Assembly: GCA_036346355.1 (NCBI GenBank)
Contig: CM070580.1
Span: 61,892,854-61,956,853, forward strand
DNA length: 64,000 nucleotides
Reading direction: 5' to 3'
Source: Rhipidocladum racemiflorum
Lineage: Eukaryota > Streptophyta > Magnoliopsida > Poales > Poaceae
A program made the translations under genes and the position numbers. Each line of letters starts with the position of its first letter. Position 1 is the stretch's first letter. The notes under the pieces were generated by a model, which saw only the letters and a program-made list of their open reading frames with translations, searched no databases and was not told where the DNA came from. This document shows positions 43,994-54,277 of this stretch, in pieces.

Positions 43994-44485
43994 CTACTTG
44001 TTGACCTGGTTCACGACCAACTGTGAATCGCCCATCACGGTAAGCCGTTGGACTCCTAATGATTTACATGCTCGAAGTCCGGCCAAGAGGCCTTCGTATT
44101 CTGCCGCGTTGTTGGTCACGGCAAAATGTAGTTGGATAGCGTACTGGAGTTGTTCCCCATCCGGGGAGACCAAGACGACGCCAGCCCCCGAGCGCTCATA
44201 TGCTCGGGATCCATCGAAATACAAGGTCCAGGAGTTTTCCCTTGAACCGGTGGTTTCGCTGGCTAGTGGTGCTAGAGCCGACCATTCTGCCACGAAGTCA
44301 GCCAGGACTTGTGATTTGATCGCCGTGCGGGCCGAAAACATTATCTCGAATTCGGCGAGCTCCATGGCCCACTTGGCTATGCGTCCATTGGCGTCCTGGT
44401 TTTTCAGGATTTCCCTGAGCGGGAAGCTAGTCGGTACAACGATCTTGTGCGCTTGAAAGTAGTGGCGCAACTTCCTGGAGGCCAT
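43994..44485 (-). pseudogene. Tat-3 second RNase H (aRNH)
   Basis: The first 60 residues (RKLRHYFQAHKIVVPTSFPL, MELAEFEIMFSARTAIKSQV) end the first RNase H and tether. A complete RNase H of the cellular/archaeal type follows: WTLYFDGSRAYERSGAG with the first Asp, NNAAEYEGLLAGL with the Glu and VMGDSQLVVNQV with the next Asp. A stop follows NK at 43,994. The last Asp lies in NSLADQ of the next segment. Tat elements are known for this extra domain. Confidence 0.92.
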
Positions 44486-44566
44486 CGACAGCAGTACAGA
44501 TGGTTTACGGACCTCGGGGTAACGCTCCTTCGGTCCATGAAGTACTTCGCTGACATAATAAATAGG

Positions 44567-44959
44567 TCATTGGAAACCATCTCTCTCCACTGCTAACACC
44601 GCGCTCACCGCCTGCGGGGTTGCCGCCAGGTATAGCAGCAATTCTTCCCCTGTTGCAGGTGTGACGAGGATTGGTGGCTTGGAAATGTACTGCTTCAGCT
44701 CGTTGAACGAGTGATCGGCTTCCTCCGTCCATGTAAAGCCATTGTGTTTGCGGAGGGCTTTAAAGAAGGGTAGTCCTCGTTCCCCCAGCCGGGAAATGAA
44801 CCGGCTTAAAGCGGCCATTCTCCCGGTCAGAGCTTGTACTTCCTTCACGCATGTGGGCAACCTCATGTTCTCAATGGCTTCGATTTTCTCCGGGTTTGCC
44901 CCAACGCCTTGTGGTCCGACCATGTAGCTGAGTACCTTGCCAGCTTTCACGCCGAACAC
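44567..44959 (-). pseudogene. Tat-3 RT thumb and degenerate first RNase H
   Basis: This frame includes MVGPQGVGANPEKIEAIENM, KEVQALTGRMAALSRFISR, FTWTEEADHSFNELKQYIS and LLLYLAATPQAVSAVL. In the usual first RNase H the last motif has a catalytic Asp. Here it is YLAATPQAV, so the site is lost, as expected where a second RNase H has taken over. A stop follows at 44,567. Confidence 0.9.
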
Positions 44960-44974
44960 GCATTTTTCTGGATT

Positions 44975-45565
44975 TCACTTTATTTGATGCTTGTTGAGGT
45001 TACAAAATGTTTCTTCCAAGTCAACAACGTGACCTGAGGCGCTCTTGCTTTTTACTACTATGTCGTCGACATAGACCTCCAAATTTCGACCCACTTGATC
45101 CGCGAAGGTTTTCTGCATGAGGCGCTGAAAGGTTGCTCCCGCATTCCTTAGACCGAAAGACATGGTCGTATAGCAGAAGGTACCGAACGGGGTGATGAAG
45201 GAAGTCTTTTCTTTCTCTTCGCGCGATAGGCTGATCTGATGATAGCCTGAATAAGCATCTAGGAAGCTCATGGTTTGCGATCCCGCCGTCGCGTCGACCA
45301 ATTGATCTATGCGAGGCAACGGGTAGTTGTCTTTCGGGCACGCCGTGTTTAGGCCCGTGTGATCGACGCACATGCGCCACTTGCCTCCTTTCTTTCTGAC
45401 CAAGACTGGATTGGCTAGCCATTCGGAGTGTTCGACCTCCCTAATGAAGCCAGCTTTTAGGAGTTTGTCGAGTTCCTCCCGGATGATCGCCTGTTTTTCT
45501 GGGGAAAAGCATCTAAGTTTCATCGTCTTGGTTTTTATCGAGCTGAGCGCTAGCTTTGTGCTCAA
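44975..45565 (-). pseudogene. Tat-3 reverse transcriptase
   Basis: This frame of about 195 codons is almost the complete RT palm: KLLKAGFIREVEHSEWLANP, VLVRKKGGKWRMCVD, DNYPLPRIDQLVDA, MSFLDAYSGYHQI, TSFITPFGTFCY, FGLRNAGATFQRLM and the catalytic EVYVDDIVVKSKSA. It ends at a stop in LNKHQIK, where the family continues. YVDD with VVKS is typical of the Tat/Athila branch. Confidence 0.94.
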
Positions 45566-45653
45566 TCACCTCCCTAGGGACCTCGGGCATGTCGGATGGT
45601 TCCCAGGCGAACGCATCCGAGCTTGCCCGGAGGAAGGTGATGAGCTCGAGTTC

Positions 45654-46298
45654 CTATTTGGGATCTAAGGAAGATCCCAAATGCACGACCTTGGCCGGTT
45701 CCGACTCGTTGAGCGGAACAGCCTTGGTCTCTCCCCCAGGTTGGAGGGAAAGTTTAGGTCGGGAGTGCTTCGGCTCCTGGTCGAGGCCGCGAGTGGGTAA
45801 CTGACCGACCATATCCAACGCCCTTTCGTCGCAATTGAGTGCAGACTTGTGGTTTCCCTTTACGGTTATGACCCCGTTTGGTCCAGGAACCTTCAGGCAT
45901 TGATACGCGTGATGCGAAGCGGCCATGAACTTAGCCAAAGCCGGCCTGCCGAGGATGGCGTTGTAGGCCGATTCGAAGTCTACCACCTCGAAGGTGATTA
46001 GCTCCGTTCTGAAGTTACTCGGGCTGCCAAAGGTCATGGGCAGAACGACCTGCCCCAGAGGTTTGATCGAGGTACCCGGGACTATCCCGAAGAAGGGTAT
46101 GGCTATACTTTTGATTTTGGAGCGAGGAATCTGCATCTCGTCCAAAACTTTAGCTGAAATCAGGTCCAAAGAGCTCCCGGAGTCAATGAGGACCCGACCA
46201 ACAATAGTGTTGCTAATGGTGGGGCTCACGACCATCGGAAGCTTCTGTGGTTTGGTCATTCCAAGGGGACAATCGTCCTTGGAGAAGATGAGGGACAA
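45654..46298 (-). pseudogene. Tat-3 aspartic protease
   Basis: The frame begins FSKDDCPLGMTKPQKLPMVV and has the active site GRVLIDSGSSLDLISA (D-S-G-S). PLGQVVLPMTFGSPSNFRTE and AYNAILGRPALAKFMA complete the fold, and LKVPGPNGVITVKG follows. It is well preserved. A stop at the end separates it from RT. Confidence 0.92.
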
Positions 46299-46304
46299 CT
46301 CGGA

Positions 46305-46517
46305 CTATTTGAGTTGCTGCACTGGAGGCTTGCCTTGGGTGACATGGTGTACTTCCCTCGTAGCGTCCTTTAAATCCCGGCGAGATTTGTAGGCGGAGGA
46401 GCCCCCGAAGATAACCGCGATGTGGTTCTGTGGTTCTTGATATTCCATGTCATCTTCGTTTTCTTCGACGGGCTGCTTGCCTTTGCCGTTTTCGCCCTGT
46501 TCTGAAAGCGACGGCAT
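46305..46517 (-). pseudogene. Tat-3 gag C-terminal linker
   Basis: This short frame carries HIAVIFGGSSAYKSRRDLK, a segment found before the protease in Tat elements, in an acidic context (ENEDDMEYQEP). It lies between the gag zinc knuckle and the protease in the same transcription unit. Confidence 0.75.
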
Positions 46518-46543
46518 GGGACCCCTGCCGTTGTAAAACTGCT

Positions 46544-48118
46544 CTAGGCGGTAGGACCACGTTCGGCAATTCCGTAGGTCATGACCGTGTGCTTGGTGAA
46601 GCGGACAGTAGAGGTCACCCCGTTGATCTGCCTGGCTACCTCGGTCGCGGGGCCTGTGTGGTTGCCCTCTTCCCCGAGCGTTAAACCCGTGGCTGCAGGC
46701 TGGGTTTGCTCGGGGCTATTCCGTTCCCGCTGCGGCAACCATGGCTGGTGGGAGCTATTTTTTCTTCTTCTTCTTGATCTTCTTATCCACGGAGTTTGAG
46801 CCCTTTTACTGGCGGAGGTTTCTAGCCCGGGCTGAGGCGGTAGCTTTCCTTCATCCAGCATTTTCTTCCACTGGACGGCCTCATCCGCGTTGGCATACCG
46901 GTCAGCCATTTGGAAGAGCTCGTTTACCGTTAGATCCGGATGGATCTCCAGATCCTGCATGAAGCGCACGTCCCGCACCCCGATCTTGAAAGCCCGGACG
47001 ACAGCCTCGTCCGATATGTTCGGGATCGAGTTTCGGACTTGGATGAATCTCTAGACGAACTATCGCAGGGTTTATCCATCCATCTGTATCAAGCGCTCCA
47101 GGTCGCGCTCCTTTCCTGGGCGAATGTAACAGCTCTGGAAATTCACTCGGAGCGCGGTGCTGAGCTGCCCCCAAGAACGTATGGACCCTTCCTTTTGGTT
47201 GAAGAGCCATGTACGAGCAGCTCCGTCCAAGACCGTCGGCAGATAATTCGCCATCACCCCTTCATCGCCTTCGGCGGCGAGGATGGCGGTGGTATATATC
47301 GAGAGAAATTCATCCGGGTTCTGGGTCCCGTTGAACCTCTCGATGTGGCTGGGCTTGAACCTGTTCGGCCATGCGACACTCCGGAGAGTGCTCGTGAAAG
47401 CCTGGCAACCGAAGCTCAGAGTTTCTCGGCGAAAACCTTGGTCATAACGGCCTCCGCGTGTGTCTTCCGCCCAATGTCTCGTACGCGGGCCAAGTCGAGA
47501 GAAGACTTCACGCGAAGGTCGTGCCGATGACCGCTCGGTCGTGGAGCGTTCAGAACGCTCGTAATCCGGATGATTGTAGGTGCGTTGTCCCGAGATCGCT
47601 CTGGAGCTATTCCGGGGCCTCTCCCGGACCAGGTTAGCGGCCTGGGGCGATCTCCGAGCATGGCTCCGGGATTCATCTCTGTGCGAGCGCATAGGGGAGC
47701 GCTTGCGATGGTCCCGGGAGACACTCCGGGTATCCTGGTCGTGAGAGGGGTCCGAGACTTTCAGCTCGGCGGTAATCCTCTCCAGATCTTCGGCGACGAC
47801 CTTGCCCACGACATCTAGGTCTACTTGTTCGGGGAAGCTGCGAAGGTCGCGCACGACCACCGCCAAGGCCTGCAGCCGTTCTCGGTTCTGGCGAACAGGC
47901 GGCGGCGAGCTTCGGTGGCGTTCCGGGGCGCGATCGGGGGTTTGGTACTCGCGAGAGTTCCTTTCCCCGGACACCCGCCTCTCTTTCGCTTGGCGGCGTA
48001 TGCTCGCAAGGGTCCTCCCTAAAGACGCTTCTAGGTGGAGTCTGGCCGCCTCATAGTGGTCGTGCTTGGCAGCGTCCGAAGATCGTAGATTTCAGGTTCG
48101 CAGACGGCTCCCAACCAT
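46544..48118 (-). pseudogene. Tat-3 gag
   Basis: The likely start is ATG at 48,116-48,118 (MVGSRLRT), followed by a stop and then the open stretch AKHDHYEAARLHLEA through 47,072. It has an arginine/serine-rich N-part, then the gag domain: RFKPSHIERFNGTQNPDEFL, VMANYLPTVLDGAARTWLF and LRVNFQSCYIRPGKERDLER. After stops near 47,070 it continues RVRDVRFMQDLEIHPDLTVN and NADEAVQWKKML. The knuckle at 46,560-46,610 reads CPLHQAHGHDLRNC, a C-H-H-C form (CX2HX4HX4C), one frame away from the surrounding open stretch. Confidence 0.88.
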
Positions 48119-48476
48119 GTTGGCGTGGCGAGTGGGATGAATGTGGCGGATACATCATCGTATCCCCTTGAGACGCAGCGATCTCTCGGTCGAACTCCAG
48201 GTAAATGCAGGATGTCCAGGCCATCGTAGAGTCCGTCATAGTCATCCTCGCGGTCTCACGAGGGTAATGTCTGGGAGCGGAGGACTGTCCTCGCATTCGA
48301 GTGCAGGAAGAACTCCCGAACTCGGTGTGTCTGACAGGATCGGTCACATTGACCACGCCGTCGCCGGCGTAGTACATGTCGTCGTCTTCGACGTCATCGA
48401 AAACACAGAGATTCCTAGTATCCCCCGAGTTCGGCATCCTCGAGGATCCTGATCCATACGGGAATCAAGCTGTCGT
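48119..48476 (-). other. Leader of Tat-3 between PBS and gag
   Basis: About 360 bp of untranslated leader. A minus-strand frame (48,051-48,437) begins here but resembles nothing known. It could hold a packaging signal. Confidence 0.6.
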
Positions 48477-48493
48477 CCCCACGGACGGCGCCA
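48477..48493 (-). other. Primer binding site of Tat-3
   Basis: The minus strand reads TGGCGCCGTCCGTGGGG two bases inside the LTR. This differs from the Met-tRNA PBS of the other elements in the window. I cannot name the tRNA with certainty. Confidence 0.88.
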
Positions 48494-48495
48494 GC

Positions 48496-49123
48496 TGTCG
48501 ACGATTGGAGAACGGGCTCCCGCCGAGCTTACTTGTTGAATGGGGGATCAACAGAGCCCCGTCGTACGGTCCGAGGGAGTTGTCCGAGCAACGCCAGGTC
48601 GGGATAAGAGGGATGCGGTGTTTATCCTGGTTCGGGCCTCTCACTGCCGAGATAATAGCCCTACTCCAGTGTATTGTGTTCTATTTTTTTTGGGGGTCCC
48701 CCTGTTACAGATCTTCAGGGGGGTTTAAATACTACCACTAGAGATACAAAGAGGGCAACTACCCCCTGGGATTACGCCACATATTCATACACGTGATCTG
48801 CCGTCCTTGATCCACGCGCTATTTGAATTTCGGGTAAGATTTCCCTTGATCTTCGGCTGATTGGTTACCACCTTCCTTCCTCATAGCAGTCGCTGGGTCC
48901 ACCGACCAAATATCTGAGTAGGTCGTGGTCTCCACGAGCATGCTTGCTCGTGGGGAGGGTTCGGAATGGTCGCGAGTAAAGGCGTGGACGTGTATGCTCG
49001 GAGGAAAAGAAGGGGGATGCTCGTCTCATGCTCCCGAGCATCTTCTTTCAGCATTGCCTGGTTGGTGGGCTTGGTATTTCCCGGGGGTACCGTGGTCTTT
49101 TGCCAGATAGCCAATCCCCGACA
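48496..49123 (-). repeat. 5' LTR of Tat-3
   Basis: This 628-bp LTR starts TGTCGGGGATTGGC and ends CCAATCGTCGACA in element orientation. A TATTTAAA box on the element strand near 48,723-48,731 may be the promoter core. A hairpin CCACGAGCA/TGCTCGTGG lies at 48,932-48,953. The matching 3' LTR is not in the window. Confidence 0.92.
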
Positions 49124-50675
49124 GTAATATTTATCTTTAGCTTAAGATTAAATGAACTTCTAGTGTTGTAGATTACTCTATAACGAGAATGATTAAAGGT
49201 GTTAATGTACATGCTTAGATTCTGTTGTTTACTTTAAAAGTGCTTATGACCCCCGATAATGTTTAAAGTATTAAACCCTAAGGCATAGTTAGAACATTAA
49301 GATGATGTAGACTGCTGTTATTGTTAAAGAAACCTTGCCGGTTGTTTAAAGATATTCTAATCTAATGGGTTAATAGAGAAATTTAATCATGTTGACTAGT
49401 GGCTTTAATTTGGAAGTTGATTAGAGTTGCTATTTATGTTGTTGCAAACTACTAGTATATTTGGAAGTATGCAGTTGTGTGTCTACAATGCTAGTATTGA
49501 TATCAATTGAGAAGACATAAGACTTTTTGTTAATGATGTTGTTAAGAACATTGTGCTGATCTAACTTATTAAATCTAATTTAATAGTTGGAGTATGTTGT
49601 GTAGTGACAATTTTGTTGCAACCTATGTGTAAGGTAGCTAAAAGTAATGTTGTTGATTAATGATTATGCAAAGAATTGATATTGATGCCTTGGTAGTGTT
49701 GTTAATTGTTGGAAACCATTGATCCAATAGAAGAAAAGTGTAAAACGGTGGTATTATGTCGAGTACATGTTGTGATGGGATGAACAATGGATAATAATCA
49801 TGATGCAAGATTTTAATTTTTAATGAATGCATATCTTAGAATCCTATTTACGAATTTTATCTTGTAGAGATATTACTTAATTGTTGAAGTCATTTTATTG
49901 ATTGAACAAGTTTCAATTCTCAAGATTTTGATGTATGGATAGTATAAATTGATAGGTTGACCAAGCTCAAGTAGCTATTGAAGTACTATGTTTGAAATAT
50001 AGAAGACGTGGTTATATGATTTGGTGATCCGTGGGGATCATGTCAATGTAGTCATGGTTGGGTGTCTTTGTGATAAGCATCTTAAACCTTAATTAAAAGT
50101 GTTGGGAATGGTAACCAGAGAAAGAAATTCTTATATAAAATTTTGTTAAATCCGGTCGGACTCTCTTGATGAGTAAATAGTGATTATTGAATGCTTAAAT
50201 GGTAAGTGTAGTGGAATACAAGTTATGGTGGGATTCATGCTGAGCTGGTGTTTAAAACCTTTTGAACTGGTGTGGTTGTTTGCCATTTTGGTTGAATGCC
50301 TTCGGTCAAGGTATTCCTTGTGTTGTGTTTCCGAGTTTCCCTAAAACCCGTAGCTATTGTTGCCAATCTTTGGTTTTGGCTATTTTATTTAATTTGTGCT
50401 ATGTGTATGGTTTTACACCCAAAAGTCTTTGAGTGGATCGCTCCTTCGGCGTTACTTTGAATCATCTTTGGAGTAAATTTTAATGGAAGCAGAAGGTCTT
50501 AGTGGGTTGTGTTGAAGATTCTTGAGATTTAATTTGTAACTCTTTTTGACTAGAGATGGATTTATTTGCATAATGTGTGTGATGTTTGTGAGTGCTTCAA
50601 AAAGGTGAAATTTATGAATGTTTTATAAAGTGATTTTGTTAGTGAGGTGTTCCCTTTTTGAAATGAGTTTCCCTC
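49124..50675 (+). other. LARD-1 interior, first part
   Basis: 1.55 kb of AT-rich, T-rich sequence. AGCTTAAGATTAAATGAAC and following bases are repeated closely at 63,610 onward. No frame longer than about 65 codons is present on either strand. Confidence 0.8.
50671..50675. repeat. TSD CCCTC of inverted solo LTR, left copy
   Basis: CCCTC is repeated at 52,863-52,867 directly after the LTR. Confidence 0.94.
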
Positions 50676-52862
50676 TGTAACACCCCGGCATCTAGTATGC
50701 CAGAATGCTACCAAACATAGACTAAACAACATCTAAATATCACAACTAACGATAAATTACAGCAAAGGCGCATATGCTAAAAACCGAAATTTCGGCAGCA
50801 TCTCCTTTGTTTTATCATGATTTGAACAATAGCAATATCATAGCAAAATATTTCATAACATAAGACATCTAAAGCAGCAATATGTAATGGATAAAACATC
50901 ATCATAAGCAATTAAACCAAAACCAACCACACAAACATCTATAGCTAAGCAAAGAGGATCAACAGCACATTAAAATCATTCCATACACCTAGTTCAGGGC
51001 ACTATTATTATGATCATGACTCAAGGTTGGTAAATTTGACTGGAACTACATGAAGATGTGTAGCTAATGCCCTTTCCCACATGCCGGTGTCATGGTACCT
51101 AAAAAAAATAACATAAACACAAGCGTGAGTTCATCACTCAGCAAGTATATTGCAATGGTACAAACAAAAAAACAATTACATGGCTACAACAACTCACATC
51201 ATGTATATCATCTCATTCATGTTCACAAATCATTATCATCATCATTATGTATGCAATGCGATGCTCATATCTCCTTGGAAACTCATACCGGTATGGTTGA
51301 GTACACACCCGTCGGTGTGCACCCTCTCCCCCCTTCCATCCCGAAGATGGAGGGTGCCTACTCCTCTCTTCCGTTCACCGCAGTGAATGGAATCACGATG
51401 TAGGACTTACTCATTGGCTCTCCGGAATAGTCATAACTTTCTCACCGACCTTCCCCGGACTAGTTATGACTTTCTCACCGCCCGGGCCATGTATCACGCC
51501 ATGTATGCAAATATGCCAACATCATGAATAACTTGTACATTAACTCATGGCACCATCACGTATTAAACATATTCATCATATCAATGGCAAACATTAAAGC
51601 ATGGCATGTGAACATATCATATATTCAAATTTCAATCTCAATCAATCAAACAATCTACAACCCGCTACCCATTCCAATACACTTGCCTCAACCACGGGCG
51701 ACGGATTGGCGAGAAGTAGAAGGCACTCCCGGGGTCACACCACCTGCACATAGGTACCACACACTCACAATCATGTCCACAAAACAGTACGCAAACCCTC
51801 ATACCCCGACGTTGCCAACTACTCGCAACACCCAAAAAACAGAGGTTCTGTCCCGTCGGGACAGCAGCCTTCCAAAAGGCATAACTTGAGTTCTGGGACT
51901 CCGAATCAATTAAACGAGTACATCCTCACGTAGCTTAGGAAATTTCTCAACTTTTTCTAAGTATAAGGAAAGACTGATTCGGAGTCTAAAGTGGTTTAAT
52001 CTACAGAATACCGTGATCTGTTCCAATCACGTCACAGATTTTAACATGCTCGGTAAAACAGCCATAACTTTCAAACGGATGATCGGAATTTAACGTTCTT
52101 TATACCCACTAAAAGGTATTGAAATTATCTACAACTTCTTCAACAGGCGGACGACCAAATTCGGACTATAATTTGGCAAAAAACTAAACCCTAGGTCGAC
52201 TGCTCATGATGTCCAAAACAGAGAACGTGGCAACTTCTAGATCTAATCCAATCTACTCAAATCCAGCACCACCAATTGATCTAAAAACATGATATTGATC
52301 CTTAGAACAGTACCTATCCCAACCCCAATGAGTCCCATGGCCATACCTTCGCCCGACGCACGAAAACCCAATAGATCTCCTCCCGGATCGCTCCTCGCTC
52401 CAAATCCACCGGATCTCCTCGTCGCGGAGTGCTCCAATGGACGGATCTTCGAGGTATTGAGGTGGAAAATTCCCCTAGGGGCAGCAAGGGAGGTGGAGAG
52501 GGGAGGAGAGGGGTGGTGGCGCCATGGGGGAAGATGGAGAGGAAGGGGAAGGGTGGAGGCGCATGGGGGGGGGGCTAGGGGGTGGCGGCTAGGGTTGGGA
52601 GAGGGAGTTTGGGGCGCACCAAGGGGTGGGGGCCAGATTTGGCTGCCCAAAAGTCCCCCCCTTGGGCCCAAACCCTTCCACCGGAGGCCCAACTCAACCC
52701 CCAAGGCCCAAAGTCCCCCGGAGAGGCCCAAACACCCGAAAACGGCCCAAAAACACGCTATAAACGGCATAACGTAAAGTTTTAACCTCCATTTACATAT
52801 TTTATAATGTTTTGACCTCAACATCCACATTTTATAAGATTATGACACTCCGTGGTGTCACA
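50676..52862 (-). repeat. Solo LTR, LARD/Gypsy family, minus orientation
   Basis: This 2,187-bp LTR is the reverse complement of the family. The plus strand starts TGTAACACCCCGGCATC and ends GTGGTGTCACA. CCCTC flanks both sides, and neither PBS nor PPT is attached. It lies inside the interior of LARD-1, a member of its own family. It includes the palindrome CTGTCCCG-CGGGACAG near 51,850 and the GC-rich block 52,490-52,690. Confidence 0.95.
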
Positions 52863-54262
52863 CCCTCTCCTTGAGAAAATTTGTGACGGTTGTGGGAGCA
52901 GATGCTCGACTTGAAATTTTTATGCTCTCTTCCAAAATGTTGGATTTGGATGAAATGCAATGTTTTGCAAGTTCAGTTTTCAATTGATGTGGGATGTGAT
53001 GCGATGTGGTGTTTTACTGTCAACTATGCTGCTGTCATAGTCCATATGAATTTCCGCAACTTTCGATGTTAATTGTGTTTCCATTATTTGATACCGAGGA
53101 AGAAGTCATTTGGTGAATGACTATTCAGTACCGTTGTTACATGATGAATGAATGGTGAAAAATGAAAATGAGACATTGTTTATGCATAATTAATCATAAA
53201 GGAGTCGATGAGCCAGGTCGGTGAGAAAGTCATATATGGATATGACTAATCCGGAGTGCTCTTGAAAAGTGTGCATGCATGTCATGAATCGAGATGTCCA
53301 TTTCTTTCTAGTATGAAAAAAAGAATGAAGAATTTCTGGTATTTTGGTGGTGGTGTAGGGGATTTATGCTTCCTTTGTGATTTGGCTTGGATGTTGCCAA
53401 ATTCATTCCAAATTGGTTGTTAACGCTTTGGGTTTGAGTTTTTGTGTGTGGTCCACTTGGGTTCAAAAGAATTGTACTTCTCTTGCTCTATAGATGGGAG
53501 TGAGGATATAAATGTTCTTGGTTTATGGTTGAATATGCGAAATATGTGTACACTTGGGCTTGTTAACTAAGTGTTTTTGTGTGAGGGCAAGACCCTCTTA
53601 AGAAAGGAACCAATTGTGGTTTGGTAAGGTTTTACGATCCTAGCTTGGGGCTAGGTGTCGAACCTTAGTGGTATAAGGGTGGATTGTGATGGAGGTTGAT
53701 GACGTATGGGTTTAACCTTTATTAAGAGTAGCGATGGGTGGAAGTGAAGTTGGCGGTAGTTCGGTGATAATTGTCCTGCCGTGAGCAATTGTCTTAACTA
53801 GTTGTTTTGGGTTTGAGTCTTGCCTGGGAGAGGATGGAATGAAATGTTAGCATGATCGTCTATCGGAAGGACAAGTGTGCCTTAATGAGTTATTCCCCTC
53901 GATGGAAATTTTCGAGAATGTAGAGAGGTCGTTAAAGGAATTGTGACTCGCTTTGATTGTGTCATGTTGAGTTTAATGAAGTGTTTGTCGTGAGGTTTCA
54001 GGCGTTTTGGGTTGATGGAGCCCTTTGTGGTTGAAACGCAGTTTCAGTTTGGGAATTGAAGTGAAGATGGAACCGTGAGAGGTTGCACTCTGTTGAGCTA
54101 AACCAAAATTTTCTCGCTAGTGTTGGTTTTGGGAACTCGCTTGTCATTTGTTTCAGTTTTAGTCTCTGTGTGAATGTTTTGGTGCTGCAAAGAAGTCTTC
54201 TGTCCCTTGGGGACTTTGTTGTTGATTTTGGCGTTCTTCGGATTCGAGGTCGAATCCTGTTT
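52863..54262 (+). other. LARD-1 interior, second part
   Basis: 1.4 kb without coding signal. A piece near 53,205-53,280 (GGTCGGTGAGAAAGTCATA, ATGACTAATCCGGAG) resembles the repeated GGTGAG block of the family LTR, so LTR-like sequence occurs inside the interior. GATTCG/CGAATC lies just before the PPT. Confidence 0.75.
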
Positions 54263-54277
54263 AAGGGGGGGGGACAA
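54241..54277 (+). other. Pre-PPT block and polypurine tract of LARD-1
   Basis: GATTCGAGGTCGAATCCTG is followed by TTTAA, nine G residues and ACAA, then the LTR. The block matches Gypsy-2 at 29,195-29,227 with only a few differences. Confidence 0.85.

Larger units (their letters stand above)
31276..49123 (-). mobile_element. Tat-3: Tat-lineage Ty3/gypsy element, 3' LTR missing
   Basis: This minus-strand element has its PBS and 5' LTR at the right end (48,477-49,123). Reading leftward come gag, protease, RT, degenerate RNase H, a second RNase H and integrase, then a convergent plus-strand spliced gene. The dual RNase H and an antisense extra gene downstream of integrase are recorded features of the plant Tat lineage. 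It is interrupted by Copia-2 (34,846-42,717) and cut off at the left by Gypsy-2. It sits in LARD-1, with GTAAT (49,124-49,128) as the expected target copy. Many stops show that it is inactive. Confidence 0.9.

Noticed and set aside
46940..47530. 196-codon plus-strand frame
   Set aside because: It lies opposite the gag domain of Tat-3. No domain is seen.
52243..52830. 195-codon minus-strand and 162-codon plus-strand frames
   Set aside because: They lie in the GC-rich block of a solo LTR. Similar frames occur in the other LTR copies (19,262-19,767 and 54,349-54,906).
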